NCBI RefSeq assembly: GCF_017599385.1
Contig: NZ_JAGFPK010000001.1
Location: forward strand, 1,417,399 to 1,481,398
Direction of reading: 5' to 3'
DNA length: 64,000 nt
Source of the DNA: Ciceribacter sp. L1K22
GTDB lineage: Bacteria > Pseudomonadota > Alphaproteobacteria > Rhizobiales > Rhizobiaceae
In this document: positions 42,693-51,786 of the stretch, in pieces
How the letters are laid out: every line of letters begins with the position of its first letter
Numbering within the stretch: position 1 is the first letter of the stretch
Notes under the pieces: model-generated
The model's database searches: none
What the model was told of the DNA's origin: nothing
The model's input: only the letters and a program-made list of their open reading frames with translations
Program-made: the position numbers and the translations under genes

Positions 42693-43345
42693 CGCTCACG
42701 CCTGACGCCATCGCCGATGACATCATCAGCCGGGCGGGTTCCGCCCGGCGTTTTCTCGTCGCCATCGCCGGTCCGCCAGGAGCCGGCAAGTCGACGCTGG
42801 CCGAGCGGCTCCGGGACATCCTGGTGGCCCGTGGCGAGGCCGCGGTCGTACTGCCGATGGACGGTTTCCACATGGACAACGCCATTCTCGAAGCGCGCGG
42901 CCTGCTGCCACGCAAGGGCGCGCCTGAGACCTTCGACGTGCGTGGCTTTATCGACATCGTCCGCGCCGTGCGGGCAGGGGGCGAGGTGCTCTTGCCGGTC
43001 TTCGACCGCGACCGCGAGATCACCATCAATGCCGCGCGGGAAATTACACCCGGAGACCGGATCATCCTGGTGGAGGGCAACTACCTGCTGCTCGACCGAG
43101 ACCCCTGGCGGCAACTCGCGCCACTCTTCGATTTCACGATTTTCGTCGCCCCGTCGATGGACGAACTCACCCGCCGACTGACCGCCCGCTGGCAGGGCTA
43201 CAACATGGATGCCGACGGTATCGACTGGAAGCTACACGGCAATGATCTGCCGAACGGTCGGCTTGTGATCGAGGCGAGCCGCAAGGCGGATGTGATGCTG
43301 GAGAGTTTCGACGATCAGCCCAGTTCGAGCGTCGTCACACCATAG
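42689..43345 (+). CDS. frcK: P-loop kinase of the fructose operon (FrcK-like)
   Basis: A 218-residue P-loop kinase of the uridine/pantothenate-kinase-like family. GPPGAGKST (about 29-37) is Walker A, LPMDGFHMDN follows as in sugar/nucleoside kinases, and LVEGNYLLLD precedes the lid. The GTG start overlaps the frcA stop. Its substrate in S. meliloti is not firmly known; phosphorylating the incoming sugar is the simplest role. The 3' end overlaps the convergent GNAT gene by 31 bases. Confidence 0.88.
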   Translation: MTLTPDAIADDIISRAGSARRFLVAIAGPPGAGKSTLAERLRDILVARGEAAVVLPMDGFHMDNAILEARGLLPRKGAPETFDVRGFIDIVRAVRAGGEVLLPVFDRDREITINAAREITPGDRIILVEGNYLLLDRDPWRQLAPLFDFTIFVAPSMDELTRRLTARWQGYNMDADGIDWKLHGNDLPNGRLVIEASRKADVMLESFDDQPSSSVVTP

Positions 43346-44154
43346 ACGCCGGCAAGCGCAACGGCCGGCGCCTTGCCGCGATACATCCGCGCGGTGGTGA
43401 AGCCGGGCGTGAAGCCCGCGTGTTCCAGCGTTTCCGCGAAACCGACCTGATGCTGGGGGACGTCGATGGCGAGCAGGCCGTCGCGCCGGCTGGCGAGGCA
43501 GGCGGCAAAGAGGTTCTCGGCCGTCTCTTCGTCGGTTGCGAAGAGCGGACCGATCTTGGCGCCGTCGCCACAGTCCCGAACCACGGCAAAGCCGGTGATC
43601 TGGCCGTGTGTCTTGCGGACGAAGGCCGAGCGTGGAGCCGTCAGCCACGCCTTCAGGAATTGCGTTCGGTCCGTGGGGAAATGGCGCCGGTCGAGTTGGA
43701 CGAGAGCGGCAAGGTCGTCCTCGGCCGCCGGGCGGACGCTTGGCGGCGTGGCCATACTCTTAGGTGCCACGCCCGACCAGCGCACGGTCTCGTAGAGCGG
43801 AGCAAAGCCCATGCTGGCGTAGTTCCCCTGCTGCTCCGGCACGCCGTCGAGGCCGATGACGCGATCGCCAAGATAGCTCATGCCGGCATCCCAGACCCGC
43901 CGGCCGAACCCTTGGCCCCGGAACATGGGTCGACAGATATAGAGGCCGATGAAGCCGAAGCTCGTGTCGTAGGCGATGGCGGCGATGCCCGCGGCCAGTT
44001 CGCCGTTGACGAAGCAGCCGATGAAACCGTCCGGATCGGCGGCGCGGAAGGCCTCGGCATCCCCGAGACCCGGATTCCAGCCTTCGCCGGCCGCCCAGCT
44101 GACGAGGTTCGTCACCTCGGCCGGCTCCAATGTCCGCACCACAACGCCGCCCAT
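43315..44154 (-). CDS. GNAT acetyltransferase with C-terminal YitH-like domain
   Basis: A 279-residue two-domain protein. The N-terminal GNAT domain carries the acetyl-CoA motif RPMFRGQGFGRRVW (about 75-88). The C-terminal part (residues 145-279, ending ARMYRGKAP) resembles the second domain of YitH/HolE4-type acetyltransferases. The substrate is unknown. It is the last gene of the six-gene polyamine-transport unit, with one base between the racemase stop and this ATG. Acetylating an amine substrate of that pathway is possible but unproven. Confidence 0.85.
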   Translation of the reverse strand: MGGVVVRTLEPAEVTNLVSWAAGEGWNPGLGDAEAFRAADPDGFIGCFVNGELAAGIAAIAYDTSFGFIGLYICRPMFRGQGFGRRVWDAGMSYLGDRVIGLDGVPEQQGNYASMGFAPLYETVRWSGVAPKSMATPPSVRPAAEDDLAALVQLDRRHFPTDRTQFLKAWLTAPRSAFVRKTHGQITGFAVVRDCGDGAKIGPLFATDEETAENLFAACLASRRDGLLAIDVPQHQVGFAETLEHAGFTPGFTTARMYRGKAPAVALAGVYGVTTLELG

Positions 44155-44155
44155 G

Positions 44156-44902
44156 TTATGCCGTCCCTAAAGCAGCCGGGGAAAACGCTTCCAGCGCCCC
44201 GACATAAGGCTTGTGGATCGGTGAGGCATAGGCGCCGCGCTTGGCGGTCGAAAGCCCGAGTGCCACAAGGCTTTCCGCCTGCTTGACCGCCGCGGCGACC
44301 CCGTCGATGACCGGCACGCCGAATTCGCGCCTGAGCTCAAGCGTCAGGTCGGCCATGCCGGCACAGCCAAGCACGATCGCCTCGGCCTTGTCCTCCCGCA
44401 GCGCGGTCGCGATCTCGTTGCGCAGCCGGTCGCGGGCGTTGGATTGCGGGTCCTCGAGCGACAGGACCGGAATGTCTGCTGCCCGAACCTTCACCTTGTC
44501 GGTCATGCCGTAGCGATGGACGAGATGTTCGAGCGGCAGTCGCGAGCGTTCCATGGTGGTGACGACGGTGATGCGCTGGGCGATGAACGACGCGGCCGAC
44601 AGCGCCGCCTCGCAGATGCCGAGAACCGGGATGTCGGCGAGCGCGCGGGCGGCATCGAGCCCGGTGTCATCGAAGCAGGCGATCACGGCGGCAGAGGCGC
44701 CGTTGCGTTCTGCCCTCGATATCTCCAGCAGAAGGCCGGGCAGCGCCAGCGCCTCGTCGTAGTAACCTTCGATGGAGACCGGCCCCATGGACGAGGTGAC
44801 AGCGTCGATGGCCGTGGTGTCGCTTGCCACCCGCCGGGCGGCATCCGCGATGGTCGCGGTCATGCTGGCCGTGGTGTTGGGATTGATGACGGCGATTTTC
44901 AT
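44156..44902 (-). CDS. Asp/Glu/hydantoin racemase
   Basis: A 248-residue cofactor-independent racemase. Two active-site cysteines are visible, Cys76 (VIACFDDTGL) and Cys180 (VLGCAGMADL), matching the pair known in rhizobial hydantoin racemase within one residue. INPNTTASMT at the N-terminus is family-typical. It should invert hydantoins or a related amino-acid derivative. It lies six bases after the permease gene and one base before the GNAT gene, so it is co-transcribed with the ABC transporter. Confidence 0.9.
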   Translation of the reverse strand: MKIAVINPNTTASMTATIADAARRVASDTTAIDAVTSSMGPVSIEGYYDEALALPGLLLEISRAERNGASAAVIACFDDTGLDAARALADIPVLGICEAALSAASFIAQRITVVTTMERSRLPLEHLVHRYGMTDKVKVRAADIPVLSLEDPQSNARDRLRNEIATALREDKAEAIVLGCAGMADLTLELRREFGVPVIDGVAAAVKQAESLVALGLSTAKRGAYASPIHKPYVGALEAFSPAALGTA

Positions 44903-44908
44903 GCTGGA

Positions 44909-45727
44909 TCAACCCCGGCTGCGGCGACGGTTGATGCCGATGAGCAGCGCCAGGGTCCCGCCGATCACAAGGAAGGAAAACAGCGTCGTCACAGTGCCCA
45001 GCGCATAGAGCACCGGCGTCGTTACATTGGTGGTCATGCCGTAGATTTCGAGCGGCAGGGTGTTGTAGGTGCCGGATGTCATCAGCGTGCGGGCGAACTC
45101 GTCGTAGGAAAGCGTGAAGCCGAACAGGCCGACGCCGATCAGGCTCGGCAGGATCATCGGCAGCACCACATGGCGGAAGGTCTGCCACGACGTCGCGCCA
45201 AGATCGCGGGCGGCTTCCTCATAGGACGGCGAGAAACGGTTGAAGATCGCGAACATGATCAGCACGCCAAAGGGCAGCGTCCAGGTGAGATGGGCGCCAA
45301 AGCCGGAGGAATACCAGGCCGGCTGCAGGCCGAGCTGTGAGAACAGTACGCCGATGCCGAGCGAGATGATGATCGACGGCACGACGAGGCTTGCGACAGC
45401 GAGATAGAAGAGCGGCGTGGCACCGATGAACTTGCGGCGAAACGCGAGCCCCGCCAGCAGCGACACGATCACCGTGACGATCATTACCATCAGTCCCAGC
45501 GCGAAGGAGCGGCGGAAGGAACCACCAAAGTCGCCCACGGCCTGCTGTTCGAAGAGGTTGAAGAACCAGTGTACCGATACCCCGTTGAGCGGGAAGGTGA
45601 GGCCGCCGTTCGGTCCCTGGAAGGACAGGATCAGGATTGCCGACAGCGGGCCGTAGAGGAACAGCACGAACAGCGCGAAGAAGATCGCCAGAATGTAGAA
45701 TTCGCGGGAGCGTTTGTCCGAGTTCAT
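44909..45727 (-). CDS. Polyamine-type ABC transporter permease (PotC-like)
   Basis: A 272-residue permease with six helices. The cytoplasmic EAA loop reads YEEAARDLGATSWQTFRHVV, and the C-terminus ends in basic residues (INRRRSRG). It belongs to the spermidine/putrescine (PotC) family. The ATG at 45727 was chosen because it follows the upstream permease stop by one base and starts the N-terminal cytoplasmic segment. Confidence 0.92.
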   Translation of the reverse strand: MNSDKRSREFYILAIFFALFVLFLYGPLSAILILSFQGPNGGLTFPLNGVSVHWFFNLFEQQAVGDFGGSFRRSFALGLMVMIVTVIVSLLAGLAFRRKFIGATPLFYLAVASLVVPSIIISLGIGVLFSQLGLQPAWYSSGFGAHLTWTLPFGVLIMFAIFNRFSPSYEEAARDLGATSWQTFRHVVLPMILPSLIGVGLFGFTLSYDEFARTLMTSGTYNTLPLEIYGMTTNVTTPVLYALGTVTTLFSFLVIGGTLALLIGINRRRSRG

Positions 45728-45728
45728 C

Positions 45729-46634
45729 TCAAAGCTCCTTGCGGATGTCGACGACGCGCAGGATGGCGGCGACCATGAGCAGCACGAGCACCAGCAGCAC
45801 CACGGCATTGGCGGCCGCCGCCGGATACTGCAGCAGCGACATCTGGTTCTTCATCATCAGCGCGACGGAGGCACTCTGGCCGCCGGACATCACCTGCACG
45901 GTCGAGAAGTCGGCCATGACCAGCGTCACCACGAAGATGGTGCCGATCGCCATGCCGGGTTTGGACAGCGGAATGATCACATTGGTCAGGATCTGCAAGC
46001 CGGAGGCGCCGGCGTCGCGCGCGGCCTCTACCAGCGAACGGTCGATACGCATCATCGTGTTGAAGATCGGCGTCACCATGAACAGCGTGTAGAGGTGCAC
46101 CATGGCGAGCACGACCGCGAAATCGGAATAGAGCAGCCATTCGATCGGCTGGTCGATGACACCGGCGCTGACCAGCGAGCTGTTGACGATGCCGTTTCGC
46201 CCGAGCACCGGGATCCAGGAGATCATGCGGATGATATTCGATGTCAGGAACGGCACGGTGCAGACGAGAAAGAGCACGCTCTGCATGGCGGCGGTGCGAA
46301 TGTGGAAGGCGAGGAAATAGGCGACCCAGAAGCCGATGAAGAGTGTGATCGCCCACACCATGAAGGCATATTTCAGCGTGTTGAGATAGGTTTTCCAGGT
46401 AACCCAGGAGCCCAGCGTCTCGGTGTAGTTGAAGGTCACGAAATCGGGATACATCTGGGCGAAGTCGTAGTCCCAGAAGGAAACGGTCGCGATCATCAGG
46501 ATCGGCAGGAGCAGGAAGGCGCCGAGGATCAGCGCCAGCGGCGTCGCCTGCAGGTAGGAGGCAAGCCACACCGGCAGCCTGATCTCGCGCTTCGGCCGAG
46601 GCTCGCCGGCGCCGATAAATCGCACTTCCACCAT
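45729..46634 (-). CDS. Polyamine-type ABC transporter permease (PotB-like)
   Basis: A 301-residue permease with six helices and an N-terminal cytoplasmic segment (MVEVRFIGAGEPRPKREIRL). The EAA loop reads LVEAARDAGASGLQILTNVI. It pairs with the PotC-like permease immediately downstream. The start at 46634 lies after a palindromic-repeat block separating it from the binding-protein gene; the open frame upstream runs through that repeat and is not coding. Confidence 0.92.
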   Translation of the reverse strand: MVEVRFIGAGEPRPKREIRLPVWLASYLQATPLALILGAFLLLPILMIATVSFWDYDFAQMYPDFVTFNYTETLGSWVTWKTYLNTLKYAFMVWAITLFIGFWVAYFLAFHIRTAAMQSVLFLVCTVPFLTSNIIRMISWIPVLGRNGIVNSSLVSAGVIDQPIEWLLYSDFAVVLAMVHLYTLFMVTPIFNTMMRIDRSLVEAARDAGASGLQILTNVIIPLSKPGMAIGTIFVVTLVMADFSTVQVMSGGQSASVALMMKNQMSLLQYPAAAANAVVLLVLVLLMVAAILRVVDIRKEL

Positions 46635-46682
46635 GGCACTGCGTCTCCTGTGGTTTCCGAAAGAACCGGACCGGGGAGGTGG

Positions 46683-46810
46683 CCCCTCATCCGGCTGCCG
46701 CCACCTTCTCCCCGTGGAACGGGGAGAAGGGACTTGTGGCACTGTCGGCGCTCCATCCCCCTTCTCCCCGCTGGCGGGGAGAAGGTCCCGGCAGGGGGAA
46801 GAGGGGCAAG
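46683..46810. repeat. Intercistronic palindromic repeat pair (rhizobial REP-like)
   Basis: Two hairpins with the same arms CCTTCTCCCCG/CGGGGAGAAGG lie at 46704-46730 and 46760-46785. The flanks CCCCTCATCCGGCTGCCGCC and GGCAGGGGGAAGAGGGG are typical of a dispersed Rhizobium-type repeat. It sits between the binding-protein and permease genes, where REP-like hairpins can protect the upstream mRNA. Confidence 0.8.
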
Positions 46811-46820
46811 CGCCTCAGCA

Positions 46821-48116
46821 TTACGCCGCGATGAACTCGTTCCAGCGGCGGACCATGTAGCGGTCCTCGTCCATGACCGAGTTCCAGCAGGCGACCTTGC
46901 CCATGCGTTCCTCGAAGGAGCCGCCATCGCGGACGGCTCCGGCCTTTTCCATGACCTTGCCTTCCGGAGACATGATGTCGCCGGTCGCCGGCTTGCCCTC
47001 GATCCAGTAGCCCCATTCGTCGGCCGACATGAATTCCTTGGCGGTTTCCATGCAGGCAGAGTAGTAGCCTTGGCGATTGAGGTAACCGCCGACCCAGCCG
47101 GACGTGTACCAGTTGATGTACTCGTAGGCGGCGTCGAGCTGGGCGCCAGACAGGTGCGACGCAAGGCCGAGACCGCCGCCCCACGAGCGGTAGCCTTCCT
47201 TCAGCGGCTGGTACTTGCAGGCGATGCCCTTGGAGCGGACGGCGGCGACGGCCGGCGACCACATCGACTGGATGACCACTTCACCAGACGCCATCAGGTT
47301 GACCGACTCATCGAAGCTCTTCCAGAAGGCGCGGAACTGGCCGGCCTGCTTGGCCTTGATGAGGAAGTCGATCGTTGCATCGATCTCTTCCTTGGTCATG
47401 TTGCCCTTGTCGGCATAGGTGATGTTGCCCATCGCCTCCATGATCATCGCGGCGTCCATGATGCCGATCGACGGAATGTTGAGGATCGAGGTCTTGCCCT
47501 TGAAGGCCGGGTCCATGATGTCGGCCCAGGTGGTGATCTCGCGGCCTACGAGGTCGGGGCGGATGCCGAGCGTATCGGCGTTGTAGATCGTCGGCATCAT
47601 CGTGAAGAACTCGGTCTCGCCCGATGCAAAGGTTTTGGCGTCCTTGCTTTCGACATAGCCAACCGTATGCGGCGCCGTGCCCTGCGCGATCACGCTGTCG
47701 GGCAGCAGTTTGCCGGTTTTGAAGAGCGGCACGACCTTGTCGTAGTATTTCAGCTTCGAGGTTTCCATCGGCTGGATCACGCCGGTCGGATAGACCTTCT
47801 TCAGGATCCAGTATTCGATGTCGGCGATGTCGTAGGAGTTCGGCTGGGTGACGGCGCGCTGGGCAGCAGCATCCGAATCCGTCGCCGTCATCTCGAGCGT
47901 GATGCCGAGGTCGGCCTTGCACTTCTCGGCGATGGCATTGATGTTCGACACGCCGGTGCCGAACTGGCGCAGCGTGATCGGATTTTGCGCCCAGATTGTC
48001 GGGAAACCGGTGATGGCACCCGAACCGGCTGCGAGGCCGGCGGCGGCAGAAGCGGTCTTCAACAGGCTGCGGCGGGTGATCCCGCTGCCGGCGGTGGTGG
48101 TTTTCTTCTTGGTCAT
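46821..48116 (-). CDS. Polyamine-type ABC transporter substrate-binding protein (PotD-like)
   Basis: A 431-residue periplasmic binding protein of the spermidine/putrescine family, longer than classical PotD (about 350). The N-terminus is a twin-arginine signal (ITRRSLLKTASAAAGLAAGS). The start at 48116 (MTKKKTTTAGSG) gives this signal. A palindromic-repeat block follows, which may keep its transcript more abundant. Polyamine specificity is inferred from family and from the linked ligase and aminotransferase genes. Confidence 0.9.
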   Translation of the reverse strand: MTKKKTTTAGSGITRRSLLKTASAAAGLAAGSGAITGFPTIWAQNPITLRQFGTGVSNINAIAEKCKADLGITLEMTATDSDAAAQRAVTQPNSYDIADIEYWILKKVYPTGVIQPMETSKLKYYDKVVPLFKTGKLLPDSVIAQGTAPHTVGYVESKDAKTFASGETEFFTMMPTIYNADTLGIRPDLVGREITTWADIMDPAFKGKTSILNIPSIGIMDAAMIMEAMGNITYADKGNMTKEEIDATIDFLIKAKQAGQFRAFWKSFDESVNLMASGEVVIQSMWSPAVAAVRSKGIACKYQPLKEGYRSWGGGLGLASHLSGAQLDAAYEYINWYTSGWVGGYLNRQGYYSACMETAKEFMSADEWGYWIEGKPATGDIMSPEGKVMEKAGAVRDGGSFEERMGKVACWNSVMDEDRYMVRRWNEFIAA

Positions 48117-48166
48117 GTCCCAGTTCTCCTCAGAGGTTTGTTGGTTTCGGGCATGCATGCGCGCGA

Positions 48167-49255
48167 TCAGATCCCGGACGTACCGAGAACGATCACATCC
48201 GACGCCGCCCAGGAGAGCGGCACGGCATCGCCGACCTTGACGGGCAGCGCGAAGTATTCGGCGTCCGTGAGGACGACCGTGAAATCCTCGATGCCGGCCC
48301 CGTTCACCGCGATCTTCACGGAGGAGCCGAGATATTCGACGTTCGAGACGACGCCGTTGAAGCCGAGCAGGGGCTCGGGTTGGGTGCCGATGTGGATACG
48401 GTCCGTGCGGATCGCGAGATCGAGTGGCGCGCCGACCTCGGCCGGCGACGGTCCGGCAGCGAAACGGCCGCCACCGACGACTTCGATGATTGTGGAGGTC
48501 TCGCTCTTTTCGGCGACCTTGCCGGCTATAACGTCGTGGTTGCCCATGAAGCGGGCAACGAAGGCCGTTGCTGGCTGTTCGAATACGGTTCGCGGGGTTG
48601 CCGCCTGCTCGATCCTGCCGCCGCTCATGACGACGATCAGGTCGGCCAACGCCATCGCCTCTTCCTGGCTGTGGGTGACGTGGATGAAGCTGATGCCGAG
48701 CGACGTTTGCAGCTTCTTAAGTTCGGCGCGCATGCGGATTTTCAGGAACGGATCGAGGGCCGAGAGCGGCTCGTCGAGCAGCAGCGCCTCCGGCCGGGTG
48801 ATCAGCGCACGGGCCAGCGCGACGCGTTGCTGCTGTCCGCCCGAAAGCTGAGCCGGCCGGCGGCTGGCATAGGGCTCCAGCTGCATCAGCTTGAGCATAT
48901 CCAGCGCCTGCGCCCGGCGCGCCTCCTTCTCCGCCCCCTTCATCTTCAGGCTGAAGGCGACATTGTCGACGAGATCGAGGTGCGGGAAGAGCGCGTAGGA
49001 CTGGAACATCATCGCCGTGCCGCGCGCGGCTGGCGGCAGGTCGGTCACATTGGCGTCGCCGAGCAGGATGTCGCCGGACGAGACGCTTTCGTGCCCCGCG
49101 ATCATCCGGAGCGTTGAGGTCTTGCCGCATCCCGATGGCCCGAGCAGGCAGCAATAGGTTCCGGCAGGTATCTTCAGGCTGATCGGATGGACGGCGGTCG
49201 TCGTTCCATAGACCTTCGATACGGCGGCAAGTTCGATATCGGCGCTCTTCGTCAT
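48167..49255 (-). CDS. Polyamine-type ABC transporter ATP-binding protein (PotA-like)
   Basis: A 362-residue ATPase: Walker A GPSGCGKTS (about 39-47), signature LSGGQQQRVALARA, Walker B LLLDEPLSALD, H-loop VTHSQEEAM, and a C-terminal TOBE domain (residues about 280-362). It is the first gene of the six-gene run ATPase, binding protein, PotB-like, PotC-like, racemase, GNAT. It is divergent from the GntR regulator, with a 255-base control region rich in GCATA motifs. Confidence 0.95.
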   Translation of the reverse strand: MTKSADIELAAVSKVYGTTTAVHPISLKIPAGTYCCLLGPSGCGKTSTLRMIAGHESVSSGDILLGDANVTDLPPAARGTAMMFQSYALFPHLDLVDNVAFSLKMKGAEKEARRAQALDMLKLMQLEPYASRRPAQLSGGQQQRVALARALITRPEALLLDEPLSALDPFLKIRMRAELKKLQTSLGISFIHVTHSQEEAMALADLIVVMSGGRIEQAATPRTVFEQPATAFVARFMGNHDVIAGKVAEKSETSTIIEVVGGGRFAAGPSPAEVGAPLDLAIRTDRIHIGTQPEPLLGFNGVVSNVEYLGSSVKIAVNGAGIEDFTVVLTDAEYFALPVKVGDAVPLSWAASDVIVLGTSGI

Positions 49256-49275
49256 GACAGGCTCCAGTGCTGGAA

Positions 49276-49407
49276 CATGTCATGCATAAGGCGTGCCATT
49301 TTGCTGCGGCGCACCTAACTTACTGAAAGATTAAGGTTTCGACGTGGTTGTTGAGTTGCATACGTATGCTACGCAATAGTGCATGCATAAAAATCACGCG
49401 AACGCAT
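49276..49407. promoter_or_regulatory. GntR operator region with repeated GCATA/TATGC palindromes
   Basis: A perfect 12-base palindrome GCATACGTATGC lies at 49358-49369. Related sequences occur nearby: TCATGCATAAGG near 49280, GTGCATGCATA near 49380, and GCATA-caatt-TATGTGC near 49400. The cluster lies in the divergent gap between the ATPase and GntR genes and is a good candidate operator set. Confidence 0.55.
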
Positions 49408-49510
49408 ACAATTTATGTGCAGTTTTGTCGGCAATGTGAGTGGATCGGATCTTAGGGTGCTATTTCATTTGTCCGGCATCGGCGATACAAGAAGGCAACT
49501 GGAGCCAAAG

Positions 49511-50224
49511 ATGAGAGCTGTTTCCAAAGCCGTGACCGTGTCCGACATGCCGCAGGAGGACCGCGCCCGCGCCATTCGCGATGCCCTGCGCGACGCGATC
49601 GTCGATCGACGGCTGGCGCCCGGCACGAAGCTTTCCGAAGCCGAGGTCGGAACACTCTTCGACGTCAGTCGCACGGTGGTGCGTGATGCCCTGCAGATGC
49701 TTGCCTTCGAGGGCCTGGTGAAGACGGAGCGAAACAGGGGGGCTTTTGTATCCAATCCGTCACCGGAGGAGGCGCGGCAGGTCTTCGCCTCTCGCCGTCT
49801 GATCGAGCCCGGTATTGTCGCTGCCGCTGCCGAACGCCTCACGCCTGCCGATATCCAGCTGTTTCGTGAGCACCTGAAGGAGGAGGCCCGCCACAAGAGC
49901 GAGCGCGGCGCCAATGCCCGGCGTGCCGAGATCAAGGCGTCTGGCGATTTTCACCTGTTGCTCGCGAGATTCTCCGGCAATGCCATTCTCGAAAAGTTCA
50001 TGGACGAACTCGTCGCGCGTTCATCGCTGGTGATCGCGCTTTACGGCCGCACTGGGATCTCGAGCTGCGGCCATGATGACCACACCGAAATCCTCGACGC
50101 GTTGGAGCAGGGGGATGTGGCGGCTGCGACCGACCATATGCTGCACCACATCGCCCACATCGAGTCGGATCTCGACCTGCGCGAGGTTGAGGCAATGACG
50201 CTGAAGGACGCGCTGTCGCTTTGA
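49511..50224 (+). CDS. GntR-family (FadR/FCD) transcriptional regulator
   Basis: A 237-residue regulator. The N-terminal winged helix (APGTKLSEAEVGTLFDVSRT, then VVRDALQMLAFEGLVKTERN) is followed by a C-terminal all-helical FCD domain (residues 95-225) with metal-binding-type His in HDDHTEIL and HMLHHIAHIE. GGAG lies eight bases before the ATG at 49511. It is divergent from the polyamine-type transport operon and convergent with the PuuA-like ligase gene, so it probably controls the whole locus. Confidence 0.92.
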   Translation: MRAVSKAVTVSDMPQEDRARAIRDALRDAIVDRRLAPGTKLSEAEVGTLFDVSRTVVRDALQMLAFEGLVKTERNRGAFVSNPSPEEARQVFASRRLIEPGIVAAAAERLTPADIQLFREHLKEEARHKSERGANARRAEIKASGDFHLLLARFSGNAILEKFMDELVARSSLVIALYGRTGISSCGHDDHTEILDALEQGDVAAATDHMLHHIAHIESDLDLREVEAMTLKDALSL

Positions 50225-50239
50225 CGGACGGCTGCCGCG

Positions 50240-51586
50240 TCAGATGCGTGGCAGGTAGGTCTGGTAGTCGAAGCTGGAGACGGTGCGAAGGAACGCCATC
50301 GCTTCCTTGCGCTTGGTGTCGCCATAGATGCGCTGGTATTCCGCCCCGAAGATATCCCGGATGAAGTCCGAGGCGCGGAAACGCTCGACGGCGGTCAGGA
50401 AATCGTAGGTGAGCATATCGGGGTTTTCCGGCGCGCTGTCCGGGCTCGTCACCGGACCGGGATCGAGGTCTTCCTCAAGCCCGAGCAGGATGCCGCCGAG
50501 GATCGCGGCGAGCAGCAGGTGCGGGTTGGCGTCGGCACCGGCGACTCGATGCTCGATACGCGCCGCCGGGCCGTCCTTGTCCGGAATGCGGATGGCGGTC
50601 CCACGATTGCCGAAGCCCCAGTCGATCTTGTCGGGCGCGAAGGACCCCGGCTGGAAGCGGCGGTAGGAATTGGCAAACGGCGCGAAGATCAGCTGCGCCT
50701 CCTGCATGCTCTTCAGCATGCCGGCGGTGATCGACTTCAGCTTCAGCGGATCGCCGCCCTTGGCATCCAGTATGTTCTTGCCGTCCTTGTCGATGATCGA
50801 GCAGTGGACGTGCAGGCCCGAGCCGGCATGGTCGGCATAGGGCTTCGCCATGCAGGTGGCCTTGAGCCCATGCCGGCGGGCGGCGAAATCGGCGACGCGC
50901 TTCAGGTAGATGCAGTCGTCGGCGGCCGCCATCGCGTCGGCCTTGTGCAGCAGGTTCACCTCGAACTGACCGGGACCGAATTCGGCCGTGGTCGCGTCGG
51001 CCGGAAGCCCCATGTCGTCGCAGTAGCGGCGGATGGTTTCGAGAAAGTCCTCCATCGCGGCGGTCGCGCGCATGTCGTAGAGCTGGAAGCCCTCGACCTC
51101 GCCGTTCATGACCAGCGCCTTCGGTGGCATCGGTTTGCCGGTGTCGCGAAAATCCGGCTCGACCACATAAAATTCGAGTTCGGTCGCAACGACAGGCGTC
51201 AAGCCCTTGGCCTCGAAGCGTTTCAGTACGTTGGCGAGTATCGCGCGCGGGCAGATCTCGTGCGGCTTGCCATCCAGCTTATGCATGGTGGCGAGGACCT
51301 GCTTCGACCCTTCCGGACCCCAGGGCAGGGTCGTCAGCGAGTTGCGGTCGGCGACGCAGATACCATCGGGATCACCGAGTGTCAGCGAGATGCGCGTGAT
51401 ATCGTCATTGTCGTCGCCCCAGATGTCGAGAGACTGGGTCGAGGCCGGCAGACGCACGGTGTTCTTCCAGACTTTGTCCTCGGCCTTTATCGGGATCATC
51501 TTGCCGCGCAGGTCGCCGTTCATGCCGACGAGGAGAACTTCGATACGGGCTGACGATGCGTCGGCGGCCACAGGCTTTTCAGTCAT
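50240..51586 (-). CDS. Glutamine-synthetase-like ligase, gamma-glutamylputrescine synthetase type
   Basis: A 448-residue enzyme of the glutamine synthetase fold. The glutamate/metal-binding patterns TELEFYVVEPD and AEFGPGQFEVNLLH, and the ATP/glutamate region AGSGLHVHCSI, are present. RIEHRVAGADANPHLLLAAI is the C-terminal signature of the PuuA-type branch rather than the housekeeping enzyme (no adenylylation Tyr motif). It should couple glutamate to an amine such as putrescine. The ATG at 51586 was chosen; the open frame upstream is in the promoter region. It is divergent from the aminotransferase gene. Confidence 0.88.
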   Translation of the reverse strand: MTEKPVAADASSARIEVLLVGMNGDLRGKMIPIKAEDKVWKNTVRLPASTQSLDIWGDDNDDITRISLTLGDPDGICVADRNSLTTLPWGPEGSKQVLATMHKLDGKPHEICPRAILANVLKRFEAKGLTPVVATELEFYVVEPDFRDTGKPMPPKALVMNGEVEGFQLYDMRATAAMEDFLETIRRYCDDMGLPADATTAEFGPGQFEVNLLHKADAMAAADDCIYLKRVADFAARRHGLKATCMAKPYADHAGSGLHVHCSIIDKDGKNILDAKGGDPLKLKSITAGMLKSMQEAQLIFAPFANSYRRFQPGSFAPDKIDWGFGNRGTAIRIPDKDGPAARIEHRVAGADANPHLLLAAILGGILLGLEEDLDPGPVTSPDSAPENPDMLTYDFLTAVERFRASDFIRDIFGAEYQRIYGDTKRKEAMAFLRTVSSFDYQTYLPRI

Positions 51587-51786
51587 GAAACGGCGTCTCA
51601 CTGGCTTGTTTTTGAGATACTTGGCCGCAGTGAACCGCTGGTCGGTGCCCTTGCCAAACGCATCCGGGAAGGTCATGTTCGTAGCCGATAACCAACCGCC
51701 TTTCAATCAGGCACGGGTAAGGACCACGGAGAGGGAGATGGGCCCCTGTCCGCCGGTTTTCTTGCGCTTGTCTAGGAGATACCGTC

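Noticed and set aside
45714..48851. Very long plus-strand open frame (over 1000 codons)
   Set aside because: It lies exactly antisense to the PotC-like, PotB-like, binding-protein and part of the ATPase genes, and its translation is rich in His, Arg, Asp and Gly with no domain. It is an artefact of GC-rich third positions.
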